DNA from: Angelakisella sp.
Lineage (GTDB): Bacteria > Bacillota > Clostridia > Oscillospirales > Ruminococcaceae
Length of the DNA: 32,926 nucleotides
NCBI GenBank assembly: GCA_020024515.1
Contig: JAHHTR010000011.1
Coordinates: 1-32,926, forward strand
Direction: 5' to 3'
Each line of letters begins with the position of its first letter. The stretch's first letter is position 1. The position numbers were made by a program, and so were the translations under genes. This document shows, piece after piece, positions 29,349 through 32,926 of this stretch. Under the pieces are notes generated by a model. The model did not search any database, was not told where the DNA came from, and saw only the letters and a program-made list of their open reading frames with translations.

Positions 29349-30086
29349 ATGAAAGTTATAGTTACAGAAAATTTTAATGAATCATGCAAATTGGTTGCTG
29401 AAAGAATAGCAACCATAGTAAAAGAAAAACCAACAGCAAAACTTGGCCTTGCAACCGGTGGTACTTGTGAAGATATCTATAAAAACCTTATAGATATTTA
29501 CAAAAAAGAAAATCTTGATTTTTCAAAAGTTCACACAGTAAATCTTGATGAATATATAGGTCTTGATCCTGAAAATGAATTAAGTTACAGATACTATATG
29601 AACAATCACCTATTTAACCACATTAACATAGACAAAGAAAATACATACGTTGCAGGCGGTATCGGTGATGTTGATAAAATAGTTGAAGAATTTCGTTCAA
29701 AAGTAAGTGAAAACGGTACGCCTGACTTCCAACTACTGGGAATAGGCGTATCTGGACACATTGGCTTTAACGAAGCCGGCGACAAACTACATAGCCTTGC
29801 ACATCTTGAAGACTTGCAAGAAAGCACAATTAAAGCAAACTCACGTTATTTTGAAGACGAATCAATAGTTCCACGCAAAGCTATAACAATGGGTGTTGGC
29901 GAAATTTGTTCAGCAAAAGAAATCTACCTTGTAGCAACAGGCGAAAGCAAAAAGAATGCTATCGAAGGCTTAATAATGAATCCTTATGTAACAACACAAA
30001 ATCCATCTACAATACTAAAACTACACACAAATGCAGTTGTTGTAATAGATAAAGCTCTTGCAGATCTGGTTGGTTACAAATATTAA
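29349..30086 (+). CDS. nagB: Glucosamine-6-phosphate deaminase
   Basis: Converts glucosamine-6-phosphate to fructose-6-phosphate and ammonia in amino-sugar use. The 245-residue length matches Gram-positive NagB. Conserved features are the phosphate-binding LATGGTCEDIY (usually GSTP; here GGTC), catalytic Asp67 in VNLDEYIGL, and GVSGHIGFNEAG with His137 and Glu142. The residue before GH is Ser135, where E. coli has Asp141 and Bacillus enzymes, as I recall, have Asn. ATG 29349 is chosen because TTTGGAGGA lies before it. The gene is well supplied with G/C-rich codons, suggesting strong expression. nagA is not in the window. It ends at a strong terminator. Confidence 0.92.
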   Translation: MKVIVTENFNESCKLVAERIATIVKEKPTAKLGLATGGTCEDIYKNLIDIYKKENLDFSKVHTVNLDEYIGLDPENELSYRYYMNNHLFNHINIDKENTYVAGGIGDVDKIVEEFRSKVSENGTPDFQLLGIGVSGHIGFNEAGDKLHSLAHLEDLQESTIKANSRYFEDESIVPRKAITMGVGEICSAKEIYLVATGESKKNAIEGLIMNPYVTTQNPSTILKLHTNAVVVIDKALADLVGYKY

Positions 30087-30116
30087 CTTTTAAATATACT
30101 TAATTATTATACAATA

Positions 30117-30167
30117 AAAATCACAGTATTGTGGCTTATAAAAACCACTGTACTGTGATTTTTTTAT
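30117..30167 (+). terminator. Terminator after nagB
   Basis: AATCACAGTATTGTGG (30119-30134) with CCACTGTACTGTGATT (30145-30160), a 16-bp nearly perfect stem, then TTTTTTATT. Confidence 0.9.
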
Positions 30168-30226
30168 TAAATACAAAAAAATATTATTCGTAAAAATTAA
30201 CCTAACTTTTTGTATATATTTAATAC

Positions 30227-30254
30227 TTGTATTTAAAAAGATGTGTGTTATAAT
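30227..30254 (+). promoter_or_regulatory. Candidate promoter of the phosphatase-family gene
   Basis: TTGTAT (30227-30232), a 16-base spacer and consensus TATAAT (30249-30254), about 100 bases before the start codon. Confidence 0.5.
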
Positions 30255-30353
30255 ATATTTATTAATATATTGTTTAAAATTTTTAGTTAAATTAACCATA
30301 AACTATTTAAAAATTATTAACCGATTTTAAACATTGTGAGAGGTAGGATAGTT

Positions 30354-31448
30354 ATGTTAAAAAAGACTCTTTGTGCGTTAGGTTATGTTCTTCTTGTACT
30401 AACTTTAATTGTTGGTGGATATATAGGCTATGCGGAACTTAATTATTACAGAATAGATGATAATTTTATTTTACAAATAGAAAATAACAAGACAGATATA
30501 TTAAATACAGGAACAGAGTATACCGCACTTATTCATAATATAGGCTTTGGTGCATATGATACCGATTACTCATTTTTTATGGACGTAGGCTTTATGAAAG
30601 ACGGTACAAAGGTTACAGGTAAACATTCACGTGGAAGAAGCGAGAAAAATGTACTGGAAAACGTAAACGGTATGATAAAGAATGCGCAAAAATATAACGC
30701 AGATTTTTATATGTTTCAGGAAGTAGATGAAAAAGCTACGCGAAGCTATGGAGTAAACCAAAAAGATATGATAATATCAGCTTTTCCCGAATACAGTAAC
30801 ACGTTTGCTCATAATATGCACACTCCATATATACTTTTACCCATAACCGAACCTCATGGCAAAACAGACGCAGGACTTCTGACTCTCAGCAAATATAAAG
30901 TGGAAAGTGCGATACGTCGCAGTTATCCTGTTGGAACAGATTTTCCCGAAAGACACTCGGAACTTGACAGATGCTTTGTTGTTTCACATATACCTGTAAA
31001 TAACGGCAAAGAACTTGTACTTATTAATTCACATTTATCGGCATACGACAAAGGTGGAATATTTAGAGAACAACAACTTATATTACTAAATCAAGTGATG
31101 CTCGATGAATACAAAAAAGGCAATTATGTAATAGTAGGCGGAGACTTTAACCACGCAATGTTCGGAACAGAAACAATATTTGAATCGGAACAACGATATC
31201 CTGAATGGATAAATATTCTAAATGAAAGTGACATTTCAAGCGAAATAGAAATAGTTAAACCTATTAACTATAACTCTGTTGCAACTTGCCGAGGAGCAGA
31301 TATTCCATACAAAAAAGGTGTAACATTTGTATGCACAGTAGATGGCTTTTTGGTTTCCAAAAATATTACAGCTGTTACAGAAAATATTGATATGAATTTT
31401 AAATACAGTGACCATAATCCTGTATTACTGAAATTTACATTAAAATAA
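30354..31448 (+). CDS. Membrane-anchored endonuclease/exonuclease/phosphatase family protein
   Basis: A 364-residue protein with one N-terminal membrane segment (about 8-27) that would anchor a catalytic domain outside the membrane. The EEP-fold motifs are present: metal-binding Glu in FYMFQEVD (about 120), INSHLSAYD (about 225), GGDFNHAMFG (about 260) and the final YSDHNPVLL (about 355). Such proteins cleave phosphodiesters in nucleic acids, sphingomyelin or other substrates; which one cannot be decided. The anchor points to an extracellular substrate. ATG 30354 follows AGGTAGG (30341-30347); the in-frame GTG at 30336 has no ribosome site. It has its own promoter. No sense terminator is evident: the hairpin downstream has its T-run on the other strand. 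Confidence 0.87.
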   Translation: MLKKTLCALGYVLLVLTLIVGGYIGYAELNYYRIDDNFILQIENNKTDILNTGTEYTALIHNIGFGAYDTDYSFFMDVGFMKDGTKVTGKHSRGRSEKNVLENVNGMIKNAQKYNADFYMFQEVDEKATRSYGVNQKDMIISAFPEYSNTFAHNMHTPYILLPITEPHGKTDAGLLTLSKYKVESAIRRSYPVGTDFPERHSELDRCFVVSHIPVNNGKELVLINSHLSAYDKGGIFREQQLILLNQVMLDEYKKGNYVIVGGDFNHAMFGTETIFESEQRYPEWINILNESDISSEIEIVKPINYNSVATCRGADIPYKKGVTFVCTVDGFLVSKNITAVTENIDMNFKYSDHNPVLLKFTLK

Positions 31449-31453
31449 ATAAA

Positions 31454-31494
31454 TAAAAAAAAATGGGGACTGCTATATTACAATAGTTGTCCCC
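31454..31494 (-). terminator. Terminator of the PRK06851-type ATPase gene
   Basis: GGGGACTGCTAT (31465-31476) pairs with ATAGTTGTCCCC (31483-31494) with two G-U steps. The minus strand carries a long T-run after it (31455-31463). It directly follows repeat copy 2. Confidence 0.8.
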
Positions 31495-31497
31495 AAA

Positions 31498-31620
31498 AAA
31501 ATACTCTTGCATTTTTTAAAGTATTCCGTTGTCTACATAAAACGCCTTAGGCTCTGCCTAAGTACCACAATTTTTTTAAAAAAATTGACTAATACTTTTT
31601 TACTTTGTCAATTTAATAAT
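31498..31620 (-). repeat. Dispersed ~120-bp repeat, copy 2
   Basis: The reverse complement of this interval aligns with 4354-4478. Here the element has two perfect hairpins: CAATTTTTTT/AAAAAAATTG (31568-31587) and CTTAGGC-N3-GCCTAAG (31546-31562). The second is degenerate in copy 1. It starts 29 bases after the stop codon of the ATPase gene, reads in the same direction as that gene and runs straight into its terminator. Confidence 0.8.
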
Positions 31621-31648
31621 AAATTTCAACTAACAGTCTGATATCAAA

Positions 31649-32716
31649 TTATATTTCACTGCTTTCAAGTAAAAAATCGGTTTTTTTATTTAGTGCATCA
31701 TAGTTCATTGCATCAATATAATACTTTTCAAGCTCATCATGTATAGTTTTTGCCTTAGCAATCATTTTTACTGCATCTTCTTGACACAGTTTTATTGATT
31801 TTCTCATAAATTTTATTCGTTCATTGATTCTTTTTATATTCTCTGTATTATAAAAACGCAATGAAGAAATGGTTTTTCCGTTTAGCTGTGCAAAATCATT
31901 TTCAGTATTTCGTACAACAAAGGCAAGTTTTTCATTTTTGAATATTATTGCATTTATCATAGTTTGCGGAAAGTACGGTGAATATGAAACTATTATATCA
32001 CAGGCGTAATTTTTAGCAAAATCATAAATATTGTTCATAAACCTATTTGCAAAGGCATAGTATTTATCTTCTATTATATAAATATTATCACAAAGAGCAG
32101 AGACTGTCTCATTAAAATCAACTTTGCCGACATCGGTAATTGCTGATAACAGGCGTTTTTTTACACTGAAAGCAGCATCATCATTTTTAATAAGTAATTT
32201 TTTTGCTGTTTTTTGAATGAACAAATCAGCTTTTGTATTGATTAACAAATTTTCCCCTAGTTTATTTATCTCTTTTACAAATTCGCCGGCAACAAATAAA
32301 AAGCTGTCTGCCTCTTTATGATAATTTTTACACTCAACCATTAAATCCACAATTTCTTCGGTATGTGGAAGTAATTTTTTGCGGTCTACATATTCACCAA
32401 GCCATACTATTTCTTCTCGCAAACATGGGTATCGTGGCTCTACGATATGTGGTGGTGTTCCATCTACTACGGCAATTTTTTTGTTTGGAAAAATGACTGC
32501 GTCAAGTGATGTTATATCCGAACAACAATGTATAAGTTCCATATCTTCACTGTTTTTAAATTTTTCCGCAAATTTTTTCATTAAGTTTGATTTTCCGCAA
32601 CCTGCTCCACCCTTTAATATATATATATGACTGTTTTCATTCTCTTTAAACATTTCATTAAAACAAGATACAAATCCGTTGTGAGAATTTGAACCTAAAA
32701 AATATTTGGTTATCAA
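31649..32716 (-). CDS. PRK06851-like P-loop ATPase with a degenerate second half
   Basis: A 355-residue soluble protein of unknown function. The N-half has a clear Walker A, GGAGCGKS (36-43), preceded by SHIYILK and followed by ELIHCCSDITSLDAVIF and VVDGTPPHIVEP, which I recognise from the PRK06851 family. That family normally has two tandem P-loop halves. Here the second half is visible: residues 212-230 (IYIIEDKYYAFANRFMNNI) align without gaps, at an offset of 181, with 31-49, but Gly, Lys and Ser of the P-loop are replaced. A C-terminal helical part (about 290-355) follows. TTG 32716 is the start, 7 bases after AAGGAGGT. Its role is unknown. Confidence 0.82.
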   Translation of the reverse strand: MITKYFLGSNSHNGFVSCFNEMFKENENSHIYILKGGAGCGKSNLMKKFAEKFKNSEDMELIHCCSDITSLDAVIFPNKKIAVVDGTPPHIVEPRYPCLREEIVWLGEYVDRKKLLPHTEEIVDLMVECKNYHKEADSFLFVAGEFVKEINKLGENLLINTKADLFIQKTAKKLLIKNDDAAFSVKKRLLSAITDVGKVDFNETVSALCDNIYIIEDKYYAFANRFMNNIYDFAKNYACDIIVSYSPYFPQTMINAIIFKNEKLAFVVRNTENDFAQLNGKTISSLRFYNTENIKRINERIKFMRKSIKLCQEDAVKMIAKAKTIHDELEKYYIDAMNYDALNKKTDFLLESSEI

Positions 32717-32926
32717 CTTCCATACCTCCTTACAGTATTTATGATAAATATTAGTTATAATTATAAAATCACTATATTTTATATTATGCCAAAAAAATAA
32801 TTGTGCTAATTTTTTATCACCATAATGTTTTTAAAAATAGATTTAATATTATATTAATGGCAATATTTTTAAAAAAGTGATATAATAAAATTATTATATC
32901 AAACCTATAATAAAAAATTAAAATCT

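Noticed and set aside
1..32926. CRISPR arrays, tRNA or rRNA genes, insertion sequences, attachment sites
   Set aside because: No regularly spaced repeats, cloverleaf or rRNA sequence, transposase or integrase ORF was seen. The only repeated unit is the two-copy element described above.

Overview
The window is AT-rich DNA from a low-GC member of the Clostridia (Firmicutes). The strongest taxonomic pointers are a SCIFF ranthipeptide gene with its radical SAM maturase next to a TIGR04086 membrane protein and yajC, an NfnAB electron-bifurcating transhydrogenase, an anaerobic sulfatase-maturase-type enzyme, a DUF2325/DUF3793 pair and a PRK06851-type ATPase. Most of the window is chromosomal housekeeping. 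I see no phage, integrase, transposase, CRISPR array, rRNA or tRNA.

Layout. 0.2-4.3 kb (+): M29 aminopeptidase, YfcE-type phosphodiesterase and a lone methyl-accepting chemotaxis protein. 4.3-5.3 kb: one copy of a dispersed repeat and a cytidylate-kinase-like gene (-). 5.4-7.7 kb (+): rlmN and tmcAL, both RNA modification. 7.7-12.4 kb (+): a short promoter-driven ORF, a NatAB-like ABC exporter, a CPBP membrane protease and a radical SAM/SPASM enzyme. 12.4-13.8 kb (+): DUF2325-DUF3793 pair behind two identical-arm palindromes, then a hairpin-rich stretch that may encode a tiny membrane peptide. 13.8-18.4 kb (+): endonuclease III, an iron alcohol dehydrogenase and nfnAB. 18.5-23.4 kb (+): MATE exporter, rsmD-coaD, a coiled-coil protein, and a PII-like protein tightly coupled to a CPA2 cation/proton antiporter. 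23.5-29.1 kb (-): proC, scfB, scfA, TIGR04086, yajC, a Ca/Na antiporter and a TraX-like protein. 29.3-31.4 kb (+): nagB and a membrane-anchored endonuclease/exonuclease/phosphatase protein. 31.5-32.7 kb (-): a second copy of the repeat and the PRK06851-type ATPase.

How the genes fit together. NfnAB would exchange electrons between NADH, ferredoxin and NADPH beside an alcohol dehydrogenase that consumes reduced nicotinamide, as expected in a fermenter. scfA/scfB form a complete precursor-plus-maturase unit, with a terminator hairpin between them. The PII-like gene and the antiporter are 2 bases apart, which suggests that a small-molecule sensor controls ion exchange. The DUF2325-DUF3793 operon has a consensus promoter followed by two AGTTAG-N6-CTAACT palindromes, a plausible metal-responsive control region.

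Main observations for a second look: the ~120-bp repeat that begins 26-29 bases after the stop codon of two unrelated genes, in the sense direction both times; the PII-like/antiporter pair; the twin-operator DUF2325-DUF3793 operon; the ATPase whose second P-loop half has lost Walker A; and two short candidate peptides, at 7795 and 13686. Functions are recalled from family knowledge and motifs read by eye; no database search was run.
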